Notes: generated by a model not told the origin, from the letters alone. A stretch of DNA of 5,731 bases from an uncultured Porphyromonadaceae bacterium (GCA_947074265.1 CAMTPD010000128.1:1-5731), one strand, 5' to 3'. Numbered from the stretch's first letter, positions 1-5,723 are shown. A program made the numbers and translations.

Positions 1-53
1 CAACGACCCCGAGATTACAAATCACGTGCTCTGGCCAACTGAGCTAAAGAGGC
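1..53 (-). tRNA. tRNA-Thr (anticodon TGT), 3' part cut by window edge
   Basis: On the minus strand the 5' acceptor strand GCCTCTT begins at 53, followed by TA, a GCTC/GAGC D-stem and an anticodon loop TTTGTAA with TGT at 19-17, so the tRNA decodes threonine ACN codons, ACA best. The window ends in the T-arm, so the acceptor 3' strand is not seen. The anticodon stem reads CGUGA/UCUCG, which leaves a U-U mismatch at the middle pair (29-41). It lies 35 nt downstream of tRNA-Arg on the same strand and probably shares its transcript and promoter. Confidence 0.93.
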
Positions 54-88
54 AAGCCATTCGAGAACTCCTGTTCGGAAATCAATCG

Positions 89-162
89 TGATCGAGGCGG
101 GATTCGAACCCACGACCCACAGCTTAGAAGGCTGTTGCTCTATCCAGCTGAGCTACTCGACC
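89..162 (-). tRNA. tRNA-Arg (anticodon TCT)
   Basis: A complete 74-nt tRNA. The acceptor strands GGTCGAG (162-156) and CTCGATC (96-90) pair over 7 bp with one G-U, and discriminator A is at 89. The D-stem is GCTC/GAGC, the anticodon stem ACAGC/GCTGT, and the loop CTTCTAA places TCT at 128-126. The T-loop is TTCGAAT. It therefore decodes AGA (and AGG by wobble) arginine codons. The 3' CCA is not encoded, as the next bases on the minus strand are CGA. It is the first gene after the promoter at 190-220, with a leader of about 20 nt. Confidence 0.97.
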
Positions 163-189
163 ATCGTTTTTGTTTCTCGATTGCGGGTG

Positions 190-220
190 CAAAGGTAGCT
201 ATATTTTTTAAACTTCCAAA
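190..220 (-). promoter_or_regulatory. Bacteroidota-type promoter of the tRNA-Arg/tRNA-Thr unit
   Basis: On the minus strand a -33 TTTG (220-217) is followed by exactly 19 nt and a -7 box TACCTTTG (197-190). This fits the TTTG-N19-TAnnTTTG pattern used by the primary sigma factor of this phylum. Transcription should begin roughly 6-7 nt past 190, leaving a short leader before tRNA-Arg at 162. It is the best-formed promoter in the window, as expected for stable RNA. The -33 element forms part of the perfect palindrome at 216-227. Confidence 0.82.
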
Positions 221-227
221 CGTTTGG
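216..227. repeat. 12-bp perfect palindrome overlapping the -33 element
   Basis: CCAAACGTTTGG is its own reverse complement and lies across the -33 TTTG of the tRNA promoter, between tamL and the tRNA genes. It could be an operator for a dimeric regulator. It may also be chance, because the promoter element supplies part of one arm. Confidence 0.5.
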
Positions 228-251
228 TCAATAAAAACTACTTTTTTTTCA

Positions 252-2600
252 CTAAAACGGATAACCTACTGCAAAATGCCAAGCAAAGTCTTTCTTAAAG
301 TTTGGCTTTAACAACGCCCATCTATCGGCGCCTTTTCGCTGAGGATCATAGGCTTTCATACCCATATCGAGGCGCAAAAGGAAGAAATCGAAGTCGAGTC
401 GAAAGCCCAAACCATAGGCAAGTGCAATTTCTTTATAAAATCTCTTAAAATCGAAGTTTCCGTCTTTTTGCGAGTCGTACTTTTTGATTGTCCAAATATT
501 TCCTGCATCTACAAAAGCTGCCATTTCGAGCTTCCAAAACAAACGTGTTCGGTATTCGAGATTCAGATCGAGACGTATGTCGCCCGACTGATCGAAGAAC
601 GTAGTGGTAGAATCGGTCTGAAAACTTCCCGGCCCCAACGTTCTTACACTCCACCCTCGCACACTGTTTGCTCCTCCGGCAAAGTAGCGCCTTTCGAAAG
701 GCAACATATCGGCATTGCCATAAGGATAACCAATACCAAACCCTACACGGTAAGCGATGCGATTACGACTATCCAACACTATGGTCTTACTAAAATCGAA
801 ATCCCCTTTTACAAACTGTGAGTAGTAAATGCCAAATAGCTTATAGTCGCCTTTACTGTTCTTCTCTGCTCCGGTAAGCTTCGATAACAAATAAAGCCCA
901 TTACCGGCCGATTCGAACGCAAAGCGAAATGCAGTTACATTGCGCATCTTATTCTGCGGATTGAAGTTTGAATAAGAATAAGTATAACGCGTGCCTGCTA
1001 TAAATTGATCGGAATAGTTATAGTATGCCGTAGTTTGCGGCAGATTGTGATAAAATGTACTATCAATCCGTGGCAAATAAACGTAGTTCACCTCCAACAA
1101 GTCTACCGTATGACGACCGTAAGAGCTTAATCGCCCCTGCCATGAATACCCCCATTTACCGGAAAGAATGGTACGGTCAAATTGAGGTCTTGTTTGAAAG
1201 TTATAACTTGCCGCAAATTCGGTGTTAGCCCTAATCCTTCGTTTAAATCGATTTGGTACAAACGGAAACAAGAACGTAGGAAAGTTTAATGAAGTCTCCC
1301 CCCCTATCTCAAAATAATTCTTTCCTTCCGATTTTGACAAAGCCTCGTATGCCCCACGCACCCTAAAGGATAATACTTCCGAGCCTTTAAATAAGTTTCG
1401 GTGAGCATAAGTAACTGCCGATGCAACACCAAAGTCTCCTGCCGAATTAGTCCCTTCTAAGTCAAACCCTACTGTTTGCAATTTAGAAGGTGTCGTAAGA
1501 ATTATGCAATCAAGCATCAACGAATCGTTTCGCGTTGTCTCGACAAAACGAATACTGATATTGCGAAAAGCCCTAAGAGCTGCATACGAAGCGTAGGTTT
1601 GTTCTACAGCTCGCTCATTATACAAACTTCCCGGACGAATGTAACAACTGCGATACAATACTCCCGGACGCACCGACTTGCCGCTTTCTCCATAAAGAAT
1701 GAAAATATCTTTATATTTCAACGTATCTGTTGGCACAAACTCGGCCGTTCCATCGTCAAGCTTCAACGGGTCGTAATCTGTAAGAATTACCACATCATTG
1801 ATATAGTATTGTTTGTACTTCTCTATGGTCTCAGTTCCTGCAGAGTCTGTCACAACAAACGGACGCAAGCGCATCGCCAAATCGACCGTATTGTCTTGAT
1901 TCGTACTATCTGCAAGATAAATTACATTATCACGACCAAACGTATAATACCCTTTACGAAGCAAAATGTTTGCAATACGATGACGTTCCTGATCTAATTT
2001 ATCTCGATCGAATAGTTCTCCCGAATGAATTTTACTTTCTTCACGCTCGGCAGAAGGAAATATAAAATTGTACAGCTTTGAGTGCTTTTCGGGTGGAATA
2101 TTGATCAAACTATCAATGGTTTTGTCTTCAATCTCTACTGCATATTGATTGATGCGATACGGATCGTGTGCATTGATATCATAAATGATATTTACTTTGC
2201 GGTCTTTGTAGTTTGTATCAACTTTTGCAACAACATCGGCATTGAGATATCCTTTATTTATGAAGAAACGGCGCAATTCTGTCTCTGATTTCGAAACCAA
2301 CGACGAGTCATAAATTACTGGCGGATCGCCCATTCCTCGCAATTGCTTATTGATCCATTTGGCAGAGTCTTTGCCCGACAAGTTGTATAGAAACAACGAA
2401 GTCTTTACTAATCCAAATGTCTTAAAGTTGGGTTGTTGTCGTAAATAACCTTTTAGTGTTGAGTTTTCTATCTTTGGAGCATCTGATTTAATCTCAACCT
2501 TGTTTAACAAGTACTCTCCTTCGGGCACAAATTTTGTGGTGCTACAAGAAGAAACAAGAATGATTAAAATCAGGAGATTGTATATGTGTTTAATGTGCAT
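252..2600 (-). CDS. tamL: TamL-type outer-membrane lipoprotein, BamA/TamA (Omp85) family
   Basis: A 782-aa protein expected to sit in the outer membrane and help insert or assemble other envelope proteins. In Bacteroidota, TamL takes the role of TamA and works with the periplasm-spanning TamB; no TamB gene is visible here. A short signal peptide ends in the lipobox V-S-S-C with Cys19, followed by STTKFVPEGEYLLNKV, a start I associate with TamL. Residues about 28-370 look like POTRA-type periplasmic repeats, rich in R..GY and RKGYY-like patterns. From about 372 the alternating aromatic/hydrophobic strands are those of an Omp85 barrel, with the conserved VRGW loop motif at 647-650 and a terminal ...VGYPF that ends in Phe, as outer-membrane barrels do. 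Length fits the family. The start at 2600 lies 20 nt past a -7 box and gives a clean lipoprotein signal. No convincing terminator follows the TAG stop, so readthrough into the tRNA genes is possible. Confidence 0.9.
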   Translation of the reverse strand: MHIKHIYNLLILIILVSSCSTTKFVPEGEYLLNKVEIKSDAPKIENSTLKGYLRQQPNFKTFGLVKTSLFLYNLSGKDSAKWINKQLRGMGDPPVIYDSSLVSKSETELRRFFINKGYLNADVVAKVDTNYKDRKVNIIYDINAHDPYRINQYAVEIEDKTIDSLINIPPEKHSKLYNFIFPSAEREESKIHSGELFDRDKLDQERHRIANILLRKGYYTFGRDNVIYLADSTNQDNTVDLAMRLRPFVVTDSAGTETIEKYKQYYINDVVILTDYDPLKLDDGTAEFVPTDTLKYKDIFILYGESGKSVRPGVLYRSCYIRPGSLYNERAVEQTYASYAALRAFRNISIRFVETTRNDSLMLDCIILTTPSKLQTVGFDLEGTNSAGDFGVASAVTYAHRNLFKGSEVLSFRVRGAYEALSKSEGKNYFEIGGETSLNFPTFLFPFVPNRFKRRIRANTEFAASYNFQTRPQFDRTILSGKWGYSWQGRLSSYGRHTVDLLEVNYVYLPRIDSTFYHNLPQTTAYYNYSDQFIAGTRYTYSYSNFNPQNKMRNVTAFRFAFESAGNGLYLLSKLTGAEKNSKGDYKLFGIYYSQFVKGDFDFSKTIVLDSRNRIAYRVGFGIGYPYGNADMLPFERRYFAGGANSVRGWSVRTLGPGSFQTDSTTTFFDQSGDIRLDLNLEYRTRLFWKLEMAAFVDAGNIWTIKKYDSQKDGNFDFKRFYKEIALAYGLGFRLDFDFFLLRLDMGMKAYDPQRKGADRWALLKPNFKKDFAWHFAVGYPF

Positions 2601-2620
2601 CGGAAACTATTATTGAGCTA

Positions 2621-2628
2621 CAAATATA
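2621..2628 (-). promoter_or_regulatory. Probable -7 box for tamL
   Basis: TATATTTG on the minus strand matches TAnnTTTG exactly and ends 20 nt before the tamL ATG, giving a 5' leader of about a dozen bases. No TTTG is found at the expected -33 spacing, so this is weaker than the tRNA promoter. Confidence 0.5.
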
Positions 2629-2649
2629 GCTTATTCGGATTTTCTTTTT

Positions 2650-2657
2650 TAGCTTTG
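2650..2657 (+). promoter_or_regulatory. Probable -7 box for the RNA methyltransferase gene
   Basis: TAGCTTTG matches TAnnTTTG and ends 18 nt before the ATG at 2676. No -33 TTTG is seen at the usual spacing. This site supports the start at 2676 over the upstream ATG at 2586, which would lie before the promoter and inside tamL. Confidence 0.45.
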
Positions 2658-2675
2658 CTCATAAATTTTACCATC

Positions 2676-3443
2676 ATGCTAAGTAAATCAAAGATTAAAT
2701 ACATACAATCGCTCGAACGCAAAAAAATACGTAAAGAAGAAGGAATTTTTGTTGCCGAAGGGAATAAGCTTGTAGCTGATATGCTAGGACACTTTGAGTG
2801 CACACTGCTTGTTGCCAATCCTTCCTGGCTTGCAACACAGGGCGATATCAAAGTAAATGAATTGATTGTAGCAGAAGAAGGGGATATTAAAAAAGCCAGT
2901 TTTCTGAAAACACCACAAGATGTAATTGCTTTATTTAAAATGCCTGCTTACAACGCAGGTAATATTGATACGCAAAAAGAGCTCGTAATTGCTCTCGACG
3001 GTATCCAAGATCCGGGCAATCTAGGTACAATTATCCGACTTGCCGACTGGTTTGGAATCGAACACATCATTTGTTCTGTCGACACAACAGATGCTTTTGC
3101 CCCAAAATGTGTACAATCTACGATGGGAGCACTGGCTCGCGTAAAAGTACACTATCTTGATCTTGAAGCGTACCTACGCACACAACAAGCTCCGGTATAC
3201 GGAACATTTCTGGATGGTGAGAACGTATACGAAAAAACACTTACACCCAATGGTATTTTGATGATGGGAAATGAAGGAAACGGAATTTCAGAAAAAATGG
3301 AATCGTTGGTAAGCGAGCGCTTGTTTATTCCGAGTTATCCGGCCGAGCGTCCGACCTCAGAATCGCTCAATGTAGCAATTGCGACTGCCATCGCTTGCGC
3401 CGAGTTTCGCCGCAGGGAGGTTTACTCCGGTAAGTCTGAATAA
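2676..3443 (+). CDS. TrmH/SpoU-family RNA 2'-O-ribose methyltransferase
   Basis: A 255-aa cytoplasmic enzyme expected to transfer a methyl group from S-adenosylmethionine to a ribose 2'-OH in rRNA or tRNA; the target nucleotide cannot be read from sequence. Residues 1-95 form a small substrate-binding domain (KIKYIQSLERKKIR..EGIFVAEG). Residues about 102-245 are the knotted SPOUT domain: motif 1 DPGNLGTIIRLADWFG (112-127, with the conserved Asn and Arg121), motif 2 MMGNEGNGIS (196-205) and motif 3 ending ESLNVAIATAI (229-239). Motif 3 has a longer IP...ESLNV segment than E. coli RlmB, which I believe is usual for the Bacteroidales version. I chose ATG 2676 because homology begins there and a -7 box lies just upstream. 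The in-frame start at 2586 would overlap tamL and add a hydrophobic leader that makes no sense for this enzyme. The 3' end overlaps the convergent 126-aa ORF by 87 bp, and an intrinsic terminator lies 56 nt past the stop. Confidence 0.9.
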   Translation: MLSKSKIKYIQSLERKKIRKEEGIFVAEGNKLVADMLGHFECTLLVANPSWLATQGDIKVNELIVAEEGDIKKASFLKTPQDVIALFKMPAYNAGNIDTQKELVIALDGIQDPGNLGTIIRLADWFGIEHIICSVDTTDAFAPKCVQSTMGALARVKVHYLDLEAYLRTQQAPVYGTFLDGENVYEKTLTPNGILMMGNEGNGISEKMESLVSERLFIPSYPAERPTSESLNVAIATAIACAEFRRREVYSGKSE

Positions 3444-3737
3444 TACAATCGGCTCTCCGGGCAATACTTCACGTACAAGTCCCGAAAGCTTTAAAATATC
3501 CCACAGCAAAAGCTGTGGGTTTTCTTTTTCTATATCTTTAAGTTGCTCAATCATTTGTACTGGCGACAATATTATTTCATCTTTTGGCAAAGCGAAAATA
3601 ACCCCGTCGTGGAATTCTGTTCCTGCAATCTCGGAAGCCAAAGGAAATATCCCCTTCAAACATCCACACTGATCGATCTCAATGTAATGCAGCTTCATTG
3701 GTGTACCGTTATAAATATAATGAGCAGCTTTACGCAT
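3357..3737 (-). CDS. Short ORF resembling an amidohydrolase without its catalytic barrel
   Basis: A 126-aa reading frame with no certain function. Residues 1-50, especially RKAAHYIY and GTEFHDGVIFALP, resemble the N-terminal beta-strands of cytosine-deaminase/chlorohydrolase-type amidohydrolases (compare ..EF..G.L.PGFVN.HCHLE). The metal-binding HxH and the whole TIM barrel that should follow are absent. Residues about 57-107 (LSPVQMIEQLKDIEKENP..LL, then LPGEPIVLFRLTGVNL) instead resemble the helix and closing strands near the C-terminus of the same family. That resemblance is from memory, not a search. The ATG is 2 nt past the stop of the DUF4296 gene, implying co-translation in the lspA cluster. 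The last 28 or so codons lie antisense to the methyltransferase CDS, and residues about 73-80 are encoded by that gene's terminator hairpin. It may be a surviving beta-sandwich domain, a decaying gene, or an unrelated small protein. It cannot be an active hydrolase of the usual type. Confidence 0.55.
   Translation of the reverse strand: MRKAAHYIYNGTPMKLHYIEIDQCGCLKGIFPLASEIAGTEFHDGVIFALPKDEIILSPVQMIEQLKDIEKENPQLLLWDILKLSGLVREVLPGEPIVLFRLTGVNLPAAKLGASDGSRNCYIERF
3500..3529 (+). terminator. Intrinsic terminator of the RNA methyltransferase gene
   Basis: CCCACAGC (3500-3507), an AAAA loop and GCTGTGGG (3512-3519) form a perfect 8-bp GC-rich stem, followed directly by TTTTCTTTTT. The T-tract is on the plus strand only, so it acts for the gene ending at 3443. 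It lies entirely inside the minus-strand 126-aa ORF. Confidence 0.88.
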
Positions 3738-3739
3738 GA

Positions 3740-4492
3740 TTATTTGCGAATTAAATTCAATATCTGTACGCTATCCAGCGTTACCTTATAATAAGTATCC
3801 TTGTCGCGTACCAGACGAATATACCCGTATGCGGAAGTTATACTATCTAAGTTTGCAACCGTAAGATCAAAACGACTGATCCCATCTGTACGAATGGTAT
3901 CGGTAAGTGATACCGTACGTTGTGCTCCGGCTAGTGTTAAGTGCACTACAGGCTTGCGTTTCATCCAGTCTGAGATACCAAATACATTCATAGAAAGTTC
4001 TACCTTCGAATAAGATGGCAATATAGAATCAAACTCTACACGAAACGAATGCAAACTTCCAGGCTGCATAGACGAAAAATAGATTGGTTCTTTTGCCTTC
4101 CACAACAATGTTGTGTCATACAGACTCACTTCCGGCATCGAATCAACAACAACCAACATTGCATCTAGATTATCAATCACCTGATCGTATACTTTCATGT
4201 ATACATCTAAATTACGTCCATACCACACCAGTGAGGTATCGAACTCAGCTTGTGTTACACCGTGCTTTTTGAAAACAGACTCATAAAGAGCTTGCTTCTG
4301 TTCATTGGTGCTAAATTTATTGTAATCCGATGCGATCATTGCATCAGCCATGAACACGTCTTTGAGCAAACTACCCATTTCCTTTTCCGGAATCACGTTA
4401 TCAGGCGTTTTTTTGCATCCTACAGCAATCAAAGCAAACACCAAAACAAGCAACAGTGCAGGAATATTACGATGTGTAAATTTCAATTTCAT
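3740..4492 (-). CDS. DUF4296-domain lipoprotein, function unknown
   Basis: A 250-aa predicted lipoprotein. The n-region MKLKFTHR is followed by a hydrophobic stretch and a lipobox A-V-G-C with Cys26. Residues about 28-112 (KKTPDNVIPEKEMG..LLKDVFMADA, then VFKKHGVTQAEFDTSLVWYGRN) match the DUF4296 pattern, an alpha-helical domain of unknown role found in Bacteroidota lipoproteins. Residues about 120-250 look beta-rich and I do not recognise them. The residues after Cys are KKTPD rather than an acidic surface-export signal, so a periplasm-facing position is more likely. I chose the start at 4492 because its ATG overlaps the lspA TGA as ATGA and gives a standard signal peptide; the in-frame ATG at 4510 would add six residues. 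LspA, encoded just upstream, should cleave this protein. The next ORF starts 2 nt past the stop. Confidence 0.83.
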   Translation of the reverse strand: MKLKFTHRNIPALLLVLVFALIAVGCKKTPDNVIPEKEMGSLLKDVFMADAMIASDYNKFSTNEQKQALYESVFKKHGVTQAEFDTSLVWYGRNLDVYMKVYDQVIDNLDAMLVVVDSMPEVSLYDTTLLWKAKEPIYFSSMQPGSLHSFRVEFDSILPSYSKVELSMNVFGISDWMKRKPVVHLTLAGAQRTVSLTDTIRTDGISRFDLTVANLDSITSAYGYIRLVRDKDTYYKVTLDSVQILNLIRK

Positions 4493-5103
4493 TTTACGGT
4501 CTCCAGACACTCTACAAACGTTTTTCTATAAAAGATCAATAAGATACCGACACCTACAGAAATAGCTGCATCAGCCAAATTAAAGATAGGTCTGAAAAAT
4601 ATAAAGTCTTCACCACCCCAAATAGGTAACCAATCGGGCAGTGTAGTATGAATCAGTGGAAAATAAAACATATCTACAACTTTACCATGCAGCCAGCCAG
4701 CATATCCGCCCCCTTCGGGCATCAACGTAGCAACCTGACCATAACTATGATCAAAGATTACGCCATAAAATACAGAATCGATAATATTACCAAGTGCACC
4801 TGCTAATATCAGCGCCAGAGTAGCCATAAAACCAAAGCTGTACTTCATCTTGACAATCTTAGTAAAGTAATAGATCATCACTCCCACTACAACAAGACGA
4901 AACACTGACAAAAAGAGCTTTCCAATCACTTCGATACCGAAAGCCATACCATTGTTTTCTGTGAAGTATATTTGAAACCAAGGAGCAATCTCAAAACTCT
5001 CATGCAATTGCATGTGTGTTTTGATCCAGATTTTAAGCAGTTGATCTGCCAACAGAACAAGAAAGACAACGAGAACAACTCCCCAGCCTTTAGATATTTT
5101 CAT
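4489..5103 (-). CDS. lspA: Lipoprotein signal peptidase (signal peptidase II)
   Basis: A 204-aa inner-membrane aspartyl protease that removes the signal peptide from diacylglyceryl-modified prolipoproteins before the lipidated Cys. TM1 contains LLADQLLKIWI (residues 17-27). The family's NNGMAFG segment is at 50-56, GNIIDSVFYG at 105-114, and the two catalytic aspartates are Asp144 in KVVDMFYFP and Asp178 in FNLADAAI. Four hydrophobic segments are visible. It is about 40 residues longer than E. coli LspA because of an insertion at about 115-140 and a longer loop at about 151-172. I chose ATG 5103 because the in-frame ATG at 5145 lies inside the terminator hairpin and adds a non-homologous leader. 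It heads a tight cluster with the DUF4296 lipoprotein and the 126-aa ORF. No clear TAnnTTTG box lies in the 24 bp between the terminator T-tract and the start. Confidence 0.95.
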   Translation of the reverse strand: MKISKGWGVVLVVFLVLLADQLLKIWIKTHMQLHESFEIAPWFQIYFTENNGMAFGIEVIGKLFLSVFRLVVVGVMIYYFTKIVKMKYSFGFMATLALILAGALGNIIDSVFYGVIFDHSYGQVATLMPEGGGYAGWLHGKVVDMFYFPLIHTTLPDWLPIWGGEDFIFFRPIFNLADAAISVGVGILLIFYRKTFVECLETVK

Positions 5104-5127
5104 TTGGTATAATTCTAGTACATTATT

Positions 5128-5181
5128 AAAAAAATAATTCGACACTCGATATCGGTATCCCGGACATCGAACTGTCGAATT
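5128..5181 (-). terminator. Intrinsic terminator after the DksA-like gene (possible attenuator before lspA)
   Basis: On the minus strand AATTCGACA (5181-5173) pairs perfectly with TGTCGAATT (5144-5136). An inner TCGAT/ATCGA stem and a CGG-GATA-CCG tip extend the hairpin, and an A plus seven Ts (5134-5128) follow. The T-tract orientation assigns it to minus-strand transcription leaving the DksA-like gene. Confidence 0.82.
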
Positions 5182-5198
5182 CTTATGGTGTCTTAATC

Positions 5199-5582
5199 TT
5201 ACTTAACCCCACTCATCTTCGCTTCAATAGAAAGCGTAGCATGAGGCACTGCACGCAAACGTTCTTTCGGTATCAGTTTTCCCGACTCACGACACACGCC
5301 ATACGTTTTGTTTTCGATACGTATCAGTGCAGCTTGCAAGCTTTGGATAAACTTCATTTGTCTTTGTGCCAAGCGTCCTGCCTCCTCTTTCGAGTAAGTA
5401 GCAGCACTTTCTTCCAACACTTTAAATGTAGGAGAAGTATCCGACACATCGTTACCATCAGCATTCATTACGCTAGACTTAAGTAACTCATAGTCCTTCT
5501 TAGCTTTCTCCAGTTTCGCCAAAATAATTTGACGGAATTCATCTAGTTCGTCATCAGAATATCGAGTGTTCTCGGTAGTCAT
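5199..5582 (-). CDS. TraR/DksA-family regulator with degenerate zinc finger
   Basis: A 127-aa cytoplasmic protein of the DksA/TraR family. DksA proteins enter the RNA polymerase secondary channel and, with ppGpp, alter initiation at rRNA and other promoters. Residues about 10-90 form a helical hairpin. DVSDTS (45-50) recalls the DxxDxA aspartates at the DksA coiled-coil tip, although its exact position at the tip is inference. The C-terminal part YGVCRESGKLIPKERL...LSIEAK (94-122) aligns with the zinc finger, but only Cys97 remains; Ser100, Ser118 and Ala121 replace the other three cysteines. I recall the same loss in other Bacteroidales homologues. I chose ATG 5582 because family similarity starts at about NTRYSDDELDEFR; the ATG at 5627 adds 15 unrelated residues but cannot be excluded, as it too lies after the putative promoter. 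A terminator follows, so the gene is probably mainly monocistronic. Confidence 0.88.
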   Translation of the reverse strand: MTTENTRYSDDELDEFRQIILAKLEKAKKDYELLKSSVMNADGNDVSDTSPTFKVLEESAATYSKEEAGRLAQRQMKFIQSLQAALIRIENKTYGVCRESGKLIPKERLRAVPHATLSIEAKMSGVK

Positions 5583-5645
5583 ATCAATCGTATTAAAAGG
5601 TTCAACAATATAATTAGTGAAACTCACTGTTATTTAGAAACATTT

Positions 5646-5653
5646 CAAATATA
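5646..5653 (-). promoter_or_regulatory. Probable -7 box for the DksA-like gene
   Basis: TATATTTG on the minus strand fits TAnnTTTG exactly and lies 63 bp before the chosen ATG at 5582. No -33 TTTG is found at the expected spacing. The expected transcript start near 5640 leaves a leader of roughly 55-60 nt. Confidence 0.5.
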
Positions 5654-5698
5654 ACAGATTATTTGGAATGTGTTTAGAAATAACGTGAGTGTTTATAA

Positions 5699-5723
5699 TC
5701 AAAAGAGGAATTATGCCTTTTGA
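5699..5723. repeat. Short inverted repeat at the right edge
   Basis: TCAAAAG (5699-5705) and CTTTTGA (5717-5723) form a 7-bp inverted repeat around an 11-nt loop. It could end a gene lying beyond the window edge, but no T-tract follows on the minus strand, so I do not call it a terminator. The rest of 5654-5731 shows no gene. Confidence 0.3.

Noticed and set aside
228..251. Possible terminator just after tamL (A-run, GTAG, T-run on the minus strand)
   Set aside because: The stem would be made only of A-T pairs with no GC core, so termination efficiency is doubtful.
1476..1997. Plus-strand 173-aa open frame inside tamL
   Set aside because: It lies wholly antisense to the well-supported tamL frame, has no recognisable domain or promoter, and its composition looks like the reverse reading of a beta-barrel gene.
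2586..2675. Longer N-terminus for the RNA methyltransferase from the ATG at 2586
   Set aside because: It would overlap the start of tamL, lie before the -7 box at 2650-2657, and add a hydrophobic segment not expected on a cytoplasmic methyltransferase whose homology starts at 2676.
3292..3322. Possible minus-strand terminator (AAGC/GCTT stem and T6) after the 126-aa ORF
   Set aside because: The stem is only 4 bp, is separated from the T-run by more than ten bases, and lies in conserved methyltransferase coding sequence.
3379..3672. Plus-strand 97-aa frame overlapping the end of the methyltransferase gene
   Set aside because: It is antisense to the 126-aa minus ORF, runs through the terminator at 3500-3529, and resembles no family.
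5104..5145. Longer LspA starting at the ATG at 5145
   Set aside because: The start codon would lie in the arm of the terminator hairpin and the extra 14 residues do not resemble LspA; the ATG at 5103 gives the normal TM1 start.
5583..5627. Longer DksA-like protein starting at the ATG at 5627
   Set aside because: The added 15 residues have no family counterpart. It is less likely but not excluded, because the putative promoter lies upstream of both starts.
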